64,000 nucleotides of DNA, taken from contig CM065653.1 in the NCBI GenBank assembly GCA_033220425.1, positions 3,410,001-3,474,000 on the forward strand, given 5' to 3'. The translations under genes were made by a program, and so were the position numbers. The notes under the pieces were generated by a model. The model was given only the letters and a program-made list of their open reading frames with translations. It ran no database searches and was not told where the DNA came from. The DNA comes from Lepraria neglecta (lineage: Eukaryota; Ascomycota; Lecanoromycetes; Lecanorales; Stereocaulaceae). Shown in pieces: positions 1 to 11,423 of the stretch. Positions within the stretch are counted from its first letter, which is position 1. Every line of letters starts with the position of its first letter.

Positions 1-1609
1 CACCCCGGAAACCACGGACTTTCCTCCAAAGTCCTAACCTCCCAGTCCCTCTCCGCCATCCCCTTCTCCTCCTGCTCTTCAGCCCACTTCTCCAGCGCCG
101 GTAGCGCCACATGCTCCACATGCCACGTATTCTTATACTCCATGATACTCTTCTTGCCATCCTTCAGTACCTTCGTAACAAGCGCAGGTATATATGGTTC
201 GTTCCTGAATTCTTCGATGGGCGTGAAGAGTGCTTTGAAATTGAAGATTATAGCACCAGAGAGGGGTAGGCGGCGAAGCGTTTGCCAGTCGACGCGAAGG
301 TGGATGTGGGAGAGAGGAAGGTCGGGGTGTTGGACTTCTCGGTGCTTCTCATGGGGGTCACCGGGTGGCATGAAGAGAGGAGTATCGATTTCGAGGCCCC
401 AAGAGCCGCGCTGGATGGGGCGGTCCGTGGGGAGTCGTGAAAAGTATCTGCGAGAAAGATGTTAGGAGGGTTTGAGGGCGCATAGAGGGGGCGCATACCG
501 GTCCATTGAGAACTCCATCTTCGCCTTGTAGTCTGGTATCGGCGAGTGGATCTCTTTAAGCTGCATACCAAGCTTTGTATCTACGTTCCAGCCAAGAGAC
601 GAGCAGAGGAGGCCTGCACGGAAGTAGTACATGCCGTCTTCCGGATTACGGAGCATCACTGCGAAGTCTTCTGGTACGTTCTCTAGAAGTACATGCAGAG
701 GATGCATATCCTTGATGACTGTCTCGTTCTTCAGAAGGCCGTTGCGGAAGATGTAGCCTTTCGATCTCGAGTGGGTGAGAGAAAAGTATTGAGGATAGCG
801 AGCGCAGAGGAACTGTAGTGCATTCTCCATGATCTCTTTGCAGCCCAGCTCGCTGCCTGGAAGGTAGTTGAGCACCATCTTGCCGTACTTTTCAAATAGT
901 CCTTTCCGCTCTGCGATGCGTTCCACGTAGGTATGCTCCAGCTCGAGCCACCACTCGGGTTCCAATTGACTCAGCGCTGCAAAAACATTAGCGACGACAA
1001 CGATGGGATAGAGAGCGAGGACATACACATAGTCTGGTGATACGCCCATCTGAAAGGTCGGTATGGTCTGGAAATTGCTTTCTCGATCTCAAATTCCTTG
1101 TACGCTTCTGGTAGCGGAACACCACTGAGCTTAGAGTAGTTTGGAAAGTCGCCGAGAGCTTTCACTTCTCCAATAGTGATCTCCATAGGCGTATACGTTG
1201 ATGAACTGCATTTTCTGTAGTCCGCTTCCCATGGAATGACGTTCTTCTTGAGCAGCTCTTGGTTTGTGTCACCATTCTCAGATCTCTTGAATGCGCCGAA
1301 TATCGATGTCCATGACCGGGTCCATACTGGAAGGTTTCCACGCGAGGAAGGTGGGAAGATGTCTTTGTAGCCGTTGGGAGGAGGAGCGTTATTTGGAACC
1401 TTCTTCTCCGGTGTCAATGATCGAGGTGGTGTCTTTGAAGTTGATGTGCGTCTTCCTCGCGAAATGTTAGGAAGCCACGACGACAGTTGTTCGTGTATGG
1501 CCCTCTTTTGCTTTTTTGTCTGGACAAGGTACGAGATGCCACTGAGGAGTATGGCGATGGAGACGAGGATGAGGGACTGAGTAGAAGGTAGCATCTCCTC
1601 GAGGGACAT
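1..1609 (-). CDS. DUF3445 (heme-dependent oxidative N-demethylase-like) protein, 3' partial
   Basis: Three exons read on the minus strand: 1609-1027, 976-499 and 447 to beyond the left edge, with introns 1026-977 (GTATGT donor, GCAG acceptor) and 498-448 (GTATGC donor). The start at 1609 is followed by a hydrophobic stretch (about residues 12-30) that looks like a membrane anchor, then a basic, disordered linker. After that comes the conserved part: RPYRPFRWAYHQTM, EPEWWLELE, PEDFAVMLRNPEDGMYYFRAG and QRGSWGLEIDTPLFMP. This is the pattern of the fungal DUF3445 family, related to bacterial heme-dependent oxidative N-demethylase alpha subunits. The enzymatic role in fungi is inferred only; the substrate is unknown. 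The reading frame is still open at base 1, so the C-terminus lies outside the window. Splice joins keep the family motifs in frame, which supports this model. Confidence 0.85.
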
Positions 1610-3049
1610 GGCGGAGCTTCCTAATGGCGTCCTCCTGAGATTTAGGGTAGAATGATGACGGTCCGTAAAAGATGATTGAAGTAAGAAGCAAAATGCTAGA
1701 TGACTTGGCTCACCCGGAAGGAACCGAAGTTGGTGCAGGATTGCTAAACTTGATGGCTAGATGATGGCTCAGTGAGGCCTTTTATCGTCCGACTACTTCT
1801 CGAATGTTATATAGGAGTTAGGTGGCCTCGGTTCTCACCGGCTCCTTGGGTCGTTGTTGTCCTCCGCGGGCTTCGCCTTCCTCTTCAAAATATCTTCTCA
1901 AGGAATGAAACAAACGACCTCCAAACCAATTAATAAATGTTCATGTAGCTACCCGTATCATTAAATCATCTCATCTCATGAACGTCATTTAGTCAGACAA
2001 ACAACATCAATCACCAAATCGAAGTAAGAAAAAGCAAATAGCCACTGCTATATAATCCAACCTACAAACACCTTACGTACTTCCCATCAAACGATGCGCC
2101 TCGTGCATCTTTCCGCCCTATCAGCTATCGCACTCGCTGCATGCCAAATATGGGCATATTTGCTTTGGCATCGGGAATGGAAAGAAGTTAGGATCGCTTC
2201 GCCGTTTGAAGGTAAGAACGATCCTATTGGAAGCACGCTAACCGAAAAAGGCAATGTGTTCCTTGCTTTTGATACCCCACATCCTCGATATCTGTACTGT
2301 GTCCTCGATGGGTACTTGCAGTCTTCAATATTTTGCAGGTACACGAGATGATGCGAACACGGGTGCATGGGGCCCTCTCGCTGGCCACCACCACCGCGGT
2401 CATACAAGGAGTTTCAGGTGGATAACTAGGTATCAACCTGATAAGGAAGTCGTAATGTATGAGATGAAGCTGAAATACTTTGCCCTTGATGTTGCCAATA
2501 GACGTAGGAGTGATCCGAGCGTAGTAGCTTTTTAACGTTATTGGATTGATAACTTTCTTTGCAGTGTGAACTCTACGCCTCATTTGTGTATCTACATCAA
2601 GGATCTTTCCCCTTCCCTGATCCTTCGGTTCCAATGCCTTGCTCTTCCGTTACTTTCCCCAGGCCGTAAATACCATAAGAGTGGGCCTTCCACAGCAAGT
2701 ATGTTCGAGAACTCGTCCGAGAACGTACAAAAGACCCGTAGTGCGCCAGTCATCAGCTATTGTACATGATTAGACAAATAGTATACCAGGCCGAACCGTC
2801 GCGATCGGTCAGCCAATCCCAACGCCATTGATGCCCTCCAGTGAAGGGTCATGTATGCAGAACATATGCGGATGAAGAAACTGTGATGGCCGAAAGTTGT
2901 CGACCGTGTGGTATGTGGAGGGTGATTATTAGAGGTGGATGTTGATCTGGCAAGATAAAGGAGATGCGTTATTGATGGGAAAACCGCCCATTAAGTTAGT
3001 TTCCGGGTGCGACGGCATCGACGAGATGTGCAGGATGTATATCGGTCTG
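1610..3049. other. intergenic, no supported gene
   Basis: About 1.4 kb between the DUF3445 start and the WSC-protein stop. A plus-strand frame at 2094-2351 opens with a signal-like peptide (MRLVHLSALSAIALAACQIW) but then shows no recognisable domain and no convincing intron. I treat it as unproven. The part next to 1609 should hold the promoter of the DUF3445 gene. Confidence 0.5.
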
Positions 3050-4707
3050 CTATGAATCGTCGGGGTTTGCAATCTGATGAGCAAATTACTCAGCAATTGT
3101 AACAAGGAACCTTGGCTGGGGGGAGGGACTTACGCGCAACATGCGCCGGGAGTAGTCCTGGTCATCTCTGAAACTGCGTATGCTGACATGACTTCCATTG
3201 TCATGTAGGGGGTTCCATAGCGCTGTGGGCTCTAGTCGCTGATCCACCACTCGGGGGAAGCTGCTTCTCCGATCCGCAGACAAGGTATCTGCAGGACTCT
3301 TTTCATTGCTGTTTCCTGGACCCCATCCACTTGTCTGAAGCGTTGGAACACTCTTTTCGCCTTCCGCTGCTCCTCCTAACAGGCCCATCTGGCTCAATCG
3401 ACTTGGCCGCCGTTGCGGAGTATTGCCACCTCGAAGTGGAGTGTTGCCTCCTGCAGTCGATGCGAGAGTTTGGACGTCTGGCGGTTGACGTTTCCGGCGG
3501 AAAAAGAAGAACCAGATAGCGGCGCCTGCGAGTGCACATATTATGAGTGCCACAGCAACAAATGTGCCAGCGACTTTGCCTGAATCTGAGAAGAAGCCTC
3601 CTCCGCTGCTATCTTTTGCGGCTACAATCGTGGTAGCGGAAGCGGGAGGGGCCGTAGGGGTCACCGTCAAAGTCTTGACCTGACCTGTGATGGTCAATAC
3701 CGATATGAAGGGTGTTGCTGTCCAAGTGCTGCTTGTGGGAGCGGTCGCACTGGTCTTTGGGGTGGTAGGCGTAATTGGGGTTGTGGGTGGGTCGGATGAT
3801 GGAGTGTTTGTAGCGAGGGGTGTTGTAACTGGTATTAATGTGGGCGTTGTGCTCGTTGACGTCGTAGAGGGAGTCTGAGGGCTCGTCAGCAACCAGTCCC
3901 GCTCATCAAATTTCTTCGAGGCTGCTGATGAAAGCATTGCTATCAGTAGGAAAGGGCAGGGAAGAGGCATACTATAGATACATAAGAAACTTGGACCGAC
4001 GGCTGATCTGTGACTGTATCCTGCACAGTCACAGGGCTTGGGTCTGTTGAACGATCCTGCACAGACAGGGTCAAAAAATGCGTTTCAAAAGAAATCGGCG
4101 TCGAAGGTATTATATAAGGGGGTCCAAGAAAAGATGAAGCAGGAAAACTCGGAACCGAAGGAAGACTGGTACCGGAAAAGGCCACTGGTAAAGACTGAGT
4201 ACTGACCGGCTGAACTGTAGGCTGAGTGGCCTGAGCAGATGTGGGATCCACCGTGGAAGAGGTACTAGCTGCTGATCCTTGTGTGCCAGATGGTGCAGGA
4301 CCTAGGGCAACGTAGCCGTACAGACCTCCAGATTCGTCGCCACAATTCTCATATGGGTAGCCCGGGCAAGCAACGCTGCAGGAACCTGTCGATGTAGTAT
4401 CCGCTGGTATGTAGTTCGAACACCAACAATTCTTGTATTGGACAACGGCAAAGGCATAGCCCTTGCAGGTTTGCGAGCACGCTCCATTGGACTGGTAATT
4501 GTTCGAGACTTAACGTGGTCAAATTAGCTTTGTTTATATATTTGTACAACGGATGACTCTCATACCAGGTGATAAGTCGAGACCAGTATTCTGAGAAGAG
4601 CAGTAATGCTGGGAAAGGGCAGTCGTCTTCGATATTGTCAAAGCCAGGAGTATTGCTACCGTAGCGAGAGATCTTCGTGCGCCGTGTCTCCACCTTGATA
4701 TAGCCAT
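3050..4707 (-). CDS. WSC-domain cell-surface sensor-like membrane protein
   Basis: Best model: exons 4707-4566, 4508-3982, 3913-3134 and 3073-3050, about 490 residues. Order of parts: signal peptide (about 1-31, LATVAILLALTISKTTA), a cysteine-rich WSC domain (NYQSNGACSQTCKGYAFAVV, NCWCSNYIP, CSVACPGYPYENCGD, GLYGYVALG), a long Ser/Thr/Pro-rich stalk, one transmembrane segment (FVAVALIICALAGAAIWFFFF) followed by RRKR, and a cytosolic tail ending LRIANPDDS. This is the layout of fungal Wsc/Slg1-type wall-stress sensors, which feed Rho1-PKC signalling in yeast; the role here is inferred from the layout. The first and last introns are clean (GTATGA...TTAAG, GTAAGT...CATCAG). The middle intron is weak: the obvious CAG acceptors break frame, and only an AAG acceptor at 3914 joined to the GTATCT donor at 3981 keeps it open. 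Confidence 0.85.
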
Positions 4708-7622
4708 TTTGACACTATTCCCGTAGTAGCATGCGAAGTTTTGCGTGGCAAGTGGGTCGAGTTCGTCGAGGTTTGCGAAGAATTGTAGCAGTCGAAGGTA
4801 AGGAAATTTGTGGGTACTCGGAGGTCTGCAAGGATTGAGCAAATTGCAAGTCCAGCATCAACGGTTACAGATCGTACCAAAGTCTTCGTGCCACCCAAAG
4901 ATTGCCAATTGACACGAATCCTCGACCTGATGGACTCCGCCTTCCCTCCTACTCAACAAACCTATCCTCTCCCGTCACCAGGACCTACTAAAAAAGATAC
5001 ATTCGAGACCTGCTGCTCCAGCCGTGTGGAATCAACAGGCAAGAGCTGCGGTCATGGAAAAGAATGAAAAAAGATCGAGAAAACCAAAACGAGGGTAGAA
5101 TTGTAACGGTAAAGATGGTAGAGGTGGTGGAGGAAGGAAATTGGTTCGCATTCGGCATTAAATTAGGAGAACGCTAGTATGTTAGAGGCTTGGTGCAAGT
5201 TGTGACGTTCATCAAACTCTAGCGATACAAAGCCGGCCGACCTCACCGAGCTACAACAAATGGCCTAAGACAAGAATACGCGTCTACTAGGCTCGGACTT
5301 CATCTAGCTGTCTGCGGAGTAATGGAATGATGTATTACTGGGCTCCTAGGTACACGGTGATTCGAGATGAGGGCAGCAGCAGGACTGCGCTGCTCCCCGC
5401 CTGACGGGAACCCTGAGCAACAAGATATGACTTTTGCGGCACTGCAAGACACCTGCCAAACGGTGCGTAATGAAACAACTGTCAGCTGATAATGGCGAGA
5501 CTTGTTTATACCTTCACCTGTGGTTTCGAGTTTTTTCTAGGGCCTCGTATCCAATGATTCTGGTAGACTGATATTCCTCTTGTCTCAAACGGGCCATATC
5601 CAAGAATAGACTTTCCTAAAGCTGCCTCGGTCCCTCCTTCCATCCGTTAATCTCGCTTCCCCTCAACCTGCGATCAGGAATCTTCTGGCTAGAAGGACTT
5701 CCTCCTTTCCAATGCTCTTTCTTTCTCAAACGACATTATTATTGAGCGCCAGAGCTGTCATAAAACCCTCTCTGCGTTTCAGAAGCTCTTTCCTCTTCGG
5801 TCCAACTGTTGCAGAGATCTGCGGAAACCCGAAACTCAATGGGCATCATAAGACGCTAGAGGAGTGAGCAAACAGGTTGTGATTGGGCATGCAATTTTGC
5901 CGCTTATAGAAGCTTGACTCTAGCCAGCCGCTCCTTCCACGTTCCGTGGCTCTAAGTGTCGCATCTCCAGTCGCACAGATCAAAATAATGATGATGACAT
6001 TTCTCATCTCGCATCAGCGATAGAGTGTGGCAAATTGCATCGCATACCTATTGACTCATGGTCATCTTTCCCAATTCCCATGCGTCGTTACCGGAGAGAG
6101 TTGACTCGAGGAGGCGTCATGCAAGTATGATTTGGCACATCGGTGTGGCTCAAGCGTCACCTTCTCAAGTCTCCATGTGAAGTTATCCTGACATGGACAA
6201 GGCCGAGCTATGTTACTGAAGGAACGGATGCATGCCACCCACGACTGCAGTATCAATTGACTATTTAGCCCCAGGCGATTGCTGAGGAAGCGGAGATATG
6301 TATGACGAATCTTGATCCGTCAAGTATATAGAACATTGACTTCCATCTGAGCGTTTCGGCTTCCTATGTACTCTCTTTCCTTGACCATGCGCAACAGGTT
6401 TGTCTACAGCCTTCCCTTGCCCTGCTTTTACAACCCATCCAAATCAGGTACCTGACTAGTGGGGTGAGACACTCTGCCTTCTCCTAATTCTTGCCCAAAA
6501 CGAAGCCTGCCACCCCCGGCCCGCCACCCATAGCGACATTGGTATATCTAGTGATGTTACTGGGCCTGCTCTGCACGGGATTCGAAATCTTATGAAGGCC
6601 TCCTATATTGCTCTTTGCTCGTCTGCTGTCCATTCGAATGCCCCGTCTGCGGCGTCTGCATGGAGCTTATCCTTCGAAATTGAAAATGCCTTCAAACTCT
6701 TTGAAGTGTTTTTATTTCAATGCTTCTTGAAAAATAAAACTATGACAGCCAACCAAAATTCCCAACCTGATTTTGACCTAGACCATCGCTGGTAGAGCCC
6801 AGCATGCAATTCGCCGTTACATCTCAAAATCCATCGACAACCTAGGATTTGTTGTACCGCTAAGTGAAGCTCGAGATTGAATTGGCAGCCAGATAAAGGG
6901 AGATGGGTGAGATCTACGGGTAATTTGAAGGAGTCCGGGAAATTGGCGGACGAAAATGTTGAGAATGTAACAGCAAGCCGAATCATTTTGGATAAAGATG
7001 CCTAGAAAGGAGCGCGTTCAATTGTAACTGTACGATAGTCAACAATACGAGAGGCTGGCCGAGGGTTATGTTTATGTGCATGAGAATACTTATTCCGATC
7101 ATCGGTCTGATAGATGGGACTATCGTATATTACGTTTGGAAGTTTTCGCAATAGCTAAGTTGAGGACGCGTGCACCAATGTACCCTAGCGAGAAGATATT
7201 TGACTTAAAAAGATCTTTAGAGGCCGGCAAATTTTTGTCTTTCCCGACACATGGAAGAATGGATCATGAACCTGCGTTTTGTGGCCTTGATGTCAAGTGG
7301 CAATAGTGCTAGAGAGCTCGGGTCGAGCTGGAGAGAAGAGAATATTGGTCGTAGGGTTCATGGAGGCTCTTGTGCAAGAATAGTCTCGATTTGAACAGAG
7401 AAAGCTGTAGGCTGAGGTGGTTAACGAGAAAACCGGTGTCACCTCGTAGGTATAGAATCATTGCCCGTAATCATTTTCGATATGAAGGAGACATGTTTCT
7501 TTTGACTTTTGGGTATCCATGAGCCATGTGGACCAACTTTTGCCCAGAGAAAGTATCCAAGGTCTTTCCCAATCAGCTTCTTTGACAGGAGGGATAGACA
7601 TCACCCTACCACGACATCCTCC
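4708..7622. other. long intergenic region, no gene recognised
   Basis: About 2.9 kb. Frames here are short (under 100 residues), have no motif I recognise and no exon-like pattern of splice sites. The composition is like the rest of the gene region, with no RIP look. The left end should hold the WSC gene promoter and the right end the cyclin gene promoter. A non-coding RNA or orphan gene cannot be excluded. Confidence 0.45.
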
Positions 7623-8586
7623 ATGGCTCCTGAACCCGATCAGCTCTCCTCACTGTCGAACCCACTAACCACGATAGAGCAGCTCTCAACGTCAAGTTCC
7701 CAGCTCGATCGCGTTCCCGCCGATCTCGAAAGCTCCCTGCGCTTCGCAGGCGCACAGCTCACCCAGGCCGCTGGCATACTGCTTCGGCTCCCGCAAGAAA
7801 TCATAGCGCAGGCTATCGTCATTCTTTACAGATTCTATGTCGGTTCAGAGGGTGGGAGCTTCAGAATCAATGCTGTGAAGGTACGCGGAATGCCACCTCC
7901 GCTTTGCTCTGGATGCGAGCTAACTCATATATATGTAGGATATATCCGCAGCATCTCTCTACATGACGGCCAAGATCTCCTTTCTACCTCAATCTACTCG
8001 CTCGATACTGAACGTCTACGCCTATCTACTCTCCCCAACCTCCCCACTACGACAGCCCCTAGAAACATCTACAAAGCCGGATCCAGAATCCTACTACCTA
8101 TCCGAAGGCTCCTACCAAACTGCTCGCGTGACCCTTCTACAGACAGAATCAATCCTGCTACGTTCCGTCTCCTTCATCACTCAAGTCACAATTCCACACC
8201 ATCTCGCCCTCACATATCTTCAGACCCTTGGGGCTCTGCCTCCAACATCTACACCCAAGTCGACAGCATTGGCAGCCCGTACTATTGCACACCTCAACAC
8301 TGCCCTTTTGTCTCCACAGCTGCTATATCTCACGCATCAACCTCCGGCACTAGCAATAGCGGCTGTATATCTTGCGGCAAGGGAGGTTGGCGTCAAGCTG
8401 ACGAGCGCGGAGTGGTGGGAGGTATTTGATGTTGATAGAGAGGAGCTGGGGTTCCTGGTGGTGGCATTGGGGAGTTGTGAGGGGTGGATTCGGGATGAGA
8501 AGACGAGGTGGAGGGATGGGGGTTGTCCGTTGGCGTCCGAGGAGCTGGAAGTCGAAATTGAGAGGAGGGAAAGAGAATCAGCGTGA
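7623..8586 (+). CDS. cyclin L-like protein
   Basis: Two exons, 7623-7880 and 7939-8586, with intron GTACGC...TATGTAG; 301 residues starting MAPEPDQLSS. The start follows the sequence ACATCCTCCATGGCT; an upstream in-frame extension to 7509 is less convincing. The protein has two cyclin-box halves: LPQEIIAQAIVILYRFYV ... ISAASLYMTAKISFLPQS in the first and HHLALTYLQTLG ... PPALAIAAVYLAAREVGV ... WWEVFDVDREELG in the second. The second half matches the cyclin L pattern (YLQVLE, ETIACACIYLAAR), so I read it as the fungal cyclin L relative that in animals partners CDK11 in transcription and splicing. It is short for the family and lacks the RS-rich tail of animal cyclin L. Cyclin T/K-like is the alternative. 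Confidence 0.8.
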
Positions 8587-9236
8587 GACCTGGCTAATTC
8601 ATACCTCCATGGGAGGGTTCTTTGCGTGCTTTTTGCACAATTCTGTGGCCACGCAGCAAAGGTAGAAAAGCGCGCCACTTCTGGTGCCTGGTGGAGATGG
8701 CTTGTCATCATGCAGCTATTCCTGCCAAAACCGTTCGAATCCAATAAAATGTGTTGCTTAACAATACGAAGTGGAGCCAGGCTTGGACCCTTAGAGACCC
8801 ATAGCGAAAGTGAAATGCTACGACAAAGGACCGGCAAAGGACCGTGAGAGGTTCCATCTCCCAACAAACCAAAAAAGTGGATATGATGCAGGAGTGCCAC
8901 ATCCGCGTACCTGAGTACCTGAAGCCAGTGACGGCGAATCTCCGGGGATTCGGGAACGGACGTCATTGGCACGTTATTTATTTTCCTACGCTTGGCCCCC
9001 GCCCTCCGCTCCATTGCCCTTCTCAAAGCGATGTAGTCGTACTTTGATGTTTCTGGTTCCTCATACTTCCTCTTACCATGACCAGACAAGTCCCTCTCTA
9101 TTAATAGAGAGGCAGCCCAAAATGTTGCTCAGGTAGCACCAAATTACGATCAGCAGTGATTTGCCACACATTTCAACAAGGCCGCAGCCTTCACGATACA
9201 CATTTCTCTAGCCACGACGAAGGCTTCGTTATCAAC
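8587..9236. other. intergenic between cyclin and coiled-coil gene
   Basis: About 650 bases with no gene. A minus-strand frame opens at 9089 with a basic, protein-like start (MSGHGKRKYEEPETSKYDY) but soon runs antisense through the cyclin exon, so it is likely chance. Confidence 0.5.
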
Positions 9237-10526
9237 ATGGATTCATCCTCGCCAGCATCTCTGACCTCTCCGCCTCGCCGGGTTCGTGAGTTGACACAAT
9301 CCGAGAATGACGCTTCTTCAAGTCGCGTGCCTCGTCAACAGACCGTCGCCTCTGCCAGCCGACTGCCTGGATCATCTTCAAGATCGTCTCCTTCGCCGCA
9401 GCCGGCATCAGCACGTTATATAAAGCAGTTCCACGCACTCATGGAACGCCAGCGCCAAGTTCATAACGATGAAAGAGCATTGTGGATTATAGAGAGGATG
9501 GAATTGCAGGAAAAGGTCACGCAATTGGAGAACTCATTACGTCGACACGAAGCCATCTCGACCAGCCAAGTATCGTCACCCGTCGAAAAGAGCGGTTCGG
9601 GCGCAGACAGCGGCTTTTTGAGCTTGTTAAACCCAGATGGGTCGAGACATACAAGCACAAGCACAACGGGTGATGAACCTTGGCGTGGCCCAAAGAATGC
9701 TGTCCAGCCAACCCGTACATTCTCGGACGACTCCACCCAATCAGCCAAGCCAGATCGATTACCCAGCATCGCTGAAAATCCTCTCAGCAGCCGTCGCCAT
9801 AGACAATCTTCGGAGCATTCTACAGACAGGCCAGATACCCACCACAAACCAAGCATAGACGGTGCAGAGATCGACAAGGATCTTGATGGTATCACCCTCA
9901 AGGCCAGTGGTCTCACTCTATCCATTGCGCCCAAGAACATCATGACACCGCAATCGCCCTCCCCAGCTAAAGTCTCCCCGGGGACTATTGAGCTGCCACC
10001 AAGCACACTCGGAGTACCCGAGGACCCCTACACTAAACACGCCGGACACACTCCTTTAGTACACGGCACTTACCTGAACAATGACGGCGCCTCTAGCACT
10101 GGATCTGCCGATGTAGAAACCCCTACACAGCCAGAACAGGAGCGTCCACCCTTGGAACCTCAACACTCAAGGGTCAGATTGCCCTCCGAACGCTCAGACA
10201 GCTACTTCCCCACGGCTCCAAAGGAGACATATGATGAAGACCCAGAGCTACAAGGGCAGTTGGGGTTGACAAACGATGACTCGAAAGACCGACCGTTTTT
10301 GGATGCGGTGGACTCAAAACTCGAACAGGCCGCGAGAAAGAAGAGGTCCGAGCCCGACGCTGTAGCAGGTGCAGCGGATCAAGAGGGCGAAGGGGATAGT
10401 GGTGATAAAGGAGGTGAAGAAGACAAGGAGTTCGAGCAGCCGGAGCGTGAGCCTCAGCTCAGGATCAAGAGAAGCATGAACTTTGGGAGCGCCTTCGGTT
10501 TTAAGAATTGCGGGAAGGGGATATAG
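9237..10526 (+). CDS. conserved fungal disordered protein with coiled coil
   Basis: Single exon, 429 residues from the ATG at 9237 (ATCAACATGGATTC). The first 60 residues are Ser/Pro-rich. Residues about 63-105 (IKQFHALMERQRQVHNDERA, then LWIIERMELQEKVTQLENSL) form a charged amphipathic helix typical of a coiled coil. The rest is low-complexity, rich in Ser, Pro, Glu and Asp, with an acidic stretch near the end followed by a basic block (LRIKRSMNFGSAFGF). I do not recognise a named domain. The helix and the C-terminal SMNFGSAFG motif have the feel of a conserved but uncharacterised filamentous-fungal family. An upstream in-frame extension to 9156 exists, but it adds sequence of no clear character. 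Confidence 0.75.
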   Translation: MDSSSPASLTSPPRRVRELTQSENDASSSRVPRQQTVASASRLPGSSSRSSPSPQPASARYIKQFHALMERQRQVHNDERALWIIERMELQEKVTQLENSLRRHEAISTSQVSSPVEKSGSGADSGFLSLLNPDGSRHTSTSTTGDEPWRGPKNAVQPTRTFSDDSTQSAKPDRLPSIAENPLSSRRHRQSSEHSTDRPDTHHKPSIDGAEIDKDLDGITLKASGLTLSIAPKNIMTPQSPSPAKVSPGTIELPPSTLGVPEDPYTKHAGHTPLVHGTYLNNDGASSTGSADVETPTQPEQERPPLEPQHSRVRLPSERSDSYFPTAPKETYDEDPELQGQLGLTNDDSKDRPFLDAVDSKLEQAARKKRSEPDAVAGAADQEGEGDSGDKGGEEDKEFEQPEREPQLRIKRSMNFGSAFGFKNCGKGI

Positions 10527-11204
10527 AACGGATCCACTGGAATGGATACGGACAAAGCGGCGGGATAAAAGGCATGCATTGGGCCGGAGTGACGATACCA
10601 ATTTGAGCATTCTTACATTTCAACTATACTGACGAGGCATAGTCCTCTGTCTTTGACGAGACCCGTCATAGCTTGAGCCCATAGAATCAAGCCTATTCTT
10701 CTTTCATCGCGCATGAGATCCGCTTCATGCCACTGCATCCTTCTTATACCATGTACCTGCTCTCCCAGCCCGCTTTTGTCTTTGCACTGTCTGCCTGAAA
10801 TTTCTATTCCGAGTCATTTCAAGTACTCAATAGGGCGAATAGAGCTTCCATATCCTTTGTTCTTACAACCTCGTCTTCTTTGGCCCGTTCAATAGCCAAT
10901 AATTGGATGGAAGTCAGATAAAACGAAGTCTTCATACTTATAGATTGGAACGGAAGAATAAGGACAATAATTTGATGCTGCATATTCTACAAATTTCACC
11001 CACAAAGAAAGCGGCTTTCGAATTCTCAGCTCAACAAGGCCCCATCAATACAGCCAGACAACTGCTTAAAGCCCGATTATACGCAACCACCGTCCAACAA
11101 CTCCCACAACACCACCAATTCTCTCCTCTCCAACAATCGCTTCAACCATCTCTTCCAACTCAAACCTTCCCAAAACCTTCCCCCACCAATAGTCAACACT
11201 CACC
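10527..11204. other. intergenic
   Basis: About 680 bases without a supported gene. It is AT-richer near 10.9-11.0 kb and pyrimidine/CA-rich in the last 130 bases (repeated CCAACAACTC-like tracts), as expected of a fungal promoter just before the small secreted candidate at 11205. Confidence 0.45.
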
Positions 11205-11423
11205 ATGCGCCTCTCACTCACACTCTTCGCCCTCACAACGACCTCCCTCAACCTCGTCTCCGGCCGCACTGGTGTCATCGTTAATGGTCAAACTGTAACA
11301 ATCGACGCCCCTGCAGAGCCCTCGCAATATAAAACTCTACTTAGAGCCGCCAAACTAGATCAAGATCTTGGATCTCTTGATCTGGGGAGTGGAGATGTTG
11401 CTAGCCCATCTGGTATGGGCTGA
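11205..11423 (+). CDS. small secreted protein candidate
   Basis: 72 residues in one exon. The ATG lies in CTCACCATGCGC, a good fungal start context, just after a CA/CT-rich promoter-like tract. Residues 1-20 (MRLSLTLFALTTTSLNLVSG) form a clear signal peptide. The mature part (about 52 residues) has no cysteine and reads RTGVIVNGQTVTIDAPAEPS and then a Leu/Asp/Gly-rich end. I know no family for it. It could be a small secreted effector-like or wall protein, or the first exon of a longer gene. A chance frame is possible but the signal peptide and context speak for a gene. Confidence 0.5.
   Translation: MRLSLTLFALTTTSLNLVSGRTGVIVNGQTVTIDAPAEPSQYKTLLRAAKLDQDLGSLDLGSGDVASPSGMG

Noticed and set aside
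3687-3878. Plus-strand valine/glycine-rich frame
   Set aside because: It is antisense to the Thr/Pro-rich stalk of the WSC protein.
8337-9089. 250-residue minus-strand frame starting MSGHGKRKYEEP
   Set aside because: Its second half is exactly antisense to the cyclin L-like exon and has low-complexity Ser/Thr sequence; no domain. The first 40 residues look protein-like but are not enough.
9461-10006. 181-residue minus-strand frame
   Set aside because: Antisense to the disordered coiled-coil gene; no motif of its own.
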